Of a stretch of DNA of 64,000 bases, positions 63,808 to 64,000 are shown piece after piece. Source of the stretch: Marinobacter maroccanus (GTDB lineage Bacteria > Pseudomonadota > Gammaproteobacteria > Pseudomonadales > Oleiphilaceae); assembly GCF_002933275.1 (NCBI RefSeq), contig NZ_PSSX01000004.1:1-64000 (forward strand), read 5' to 3'. Both the position numbers and the translations under genes were made by a program. How positions within the stretch are numbered: the first letter of the stretch is position 1; each line of letters begins with the position of its first letter. The notes under the pieces were generated by a model. That model did no database searches. It was not told where the DNA came from and was given only the letters and a program-made list of their open reading frames with translations.

Positions 63808-64000
63808 ATGGAAGATCTATTCGGCGCTGAGGGCGGTGCCTCGGAACTCATGAATCAGGCCATGTCCCTGGTTATGACCTACGCCCCGAAAGTCGTGCTG
63901 GCCATTGTCACATTGATTGTGGGCATGTGGCTGATCAACCGGTTTGTCAACGTACTCGATAACAAGTTGGGTAAGAAAGACCCCACCCTGAACAAATTTC
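63808..64000 (+). CDS. Mechanosensitive ion channel, MscS family (N-terminus, cut by window edge)
   Basis: The first 64 codons are present: MEDLFGAEGGASELMNQAMS, then a membrane segment (VLAIVTLIVGMWLINRFVNVL) and a charged stretch (DNKLGKKDPTLNKF). This matches the short amphipathic N-terminus and first helix of small MscS channels, which open under membrane tension to release solutes. The ATG has AAGGAG 6 bases upstream. The rest lies past the right edge. Confidence 0.85.
   Translation, partial: MEDLFGAEGGASELMNQAMSLVMTYAPKVVLAIVTLIVGMWLINRFVNVLDNKLGKKDPTLNKF

Overview
The window looks like the chromosome of a marine gammaproteobacterium of the Marinobacter type. This rests on gene content and synteny, not on a database search: a rubredoxin/rubredoxin reductase pair, several acyl-CoA dehydrogenases, hemB next to ppk, ubiC-ubiA-phoB-phoR in the Pseudomonas/Marinobacter order, CysZ-RapA, a CsrB/RsmZ-type sRNA, and moderately GC-rich, tightly packed genes. 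No rRNA, tRNA, CRISPR array, prophage or complete insertion sequence was seen. An IS transposase end is cut by the left edge and an MscS-type channel by the right edge.

Layout. 1-6.2 kb: transposase end, then minus-strand DUF945, ppk1, hemB, an orphan lipase chaperone and a small SutA-like protein. 6.4-11.2 kb: TetR regulator with an AidB-like acyl-CoA dehydrogenase, a REP pair, a DUF503 protein and PanP-like aspartate decarboxylase. 11.2-18.6 kb: a palindromic repeat, a small unknown gene, a PiT phosphate transporter, a diguanylate cyclase, a flavodoxin, an EAL protein and TesB. 18.7-25.7 kb: rubredoxin reductase/rubredoxin, hpt-ubiC-ubiA, then phoB-phoR behind a Pho-box promoter and a 264-nt cloverleaf palindrome, and a response regulator. 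26-34.9 kb: lytic transglycosylase, YdjM-like protein, RsuA, short asparaginase, PBP7, IlvD, a second palindromic repeat and a phosphoketolase-family protein. 34.9-40.4 kb: Ca2+-type P-ATPase, PhoD phosphatase, Yip1 protein. 40.5-50.1 kb: one minus-strand alpha-glucoside operon (porin, aglEFGAK, LacI regulator, fructokinase) behind paired operator-like palindromes. 50.2-64 kb: GST, alanine dehydrogenase, dienelactone hydrolase, PlsC, cold-shock protein, fluoride channel, FadE, RapA, CysZ, VanZ-like protein, the sRNA, a methyltransferase, MnmH and MscS.

Most notable. (1) The phoB leader: a Pho box and -10 with phoA-like spacing predict transcription starting at the first base or two of a 264-nt element. 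That element folds into a closed four-way junction with no unpaired junction base. Its two long hairpins carry the same core in inverted orientation inside unrelated but well-paired stems. It could be a leader RNA or a palindromic mobile element. (2) A CsrB/RsmZ-family sRNA with 14 GGA motifs and a GacA-box-like palindrome about 178 nt upstream. (3) Two intergenic palindromes sharing a core but having unrelated perfectly complementary arms. (4) A self-contained alpha-glucoside (probably sucrose) operon.

Phosphate and polyphosphate functions recur (Ppk1, PiT, PhoBR, PhoD), but only phoB shows a convincing Pho box here.
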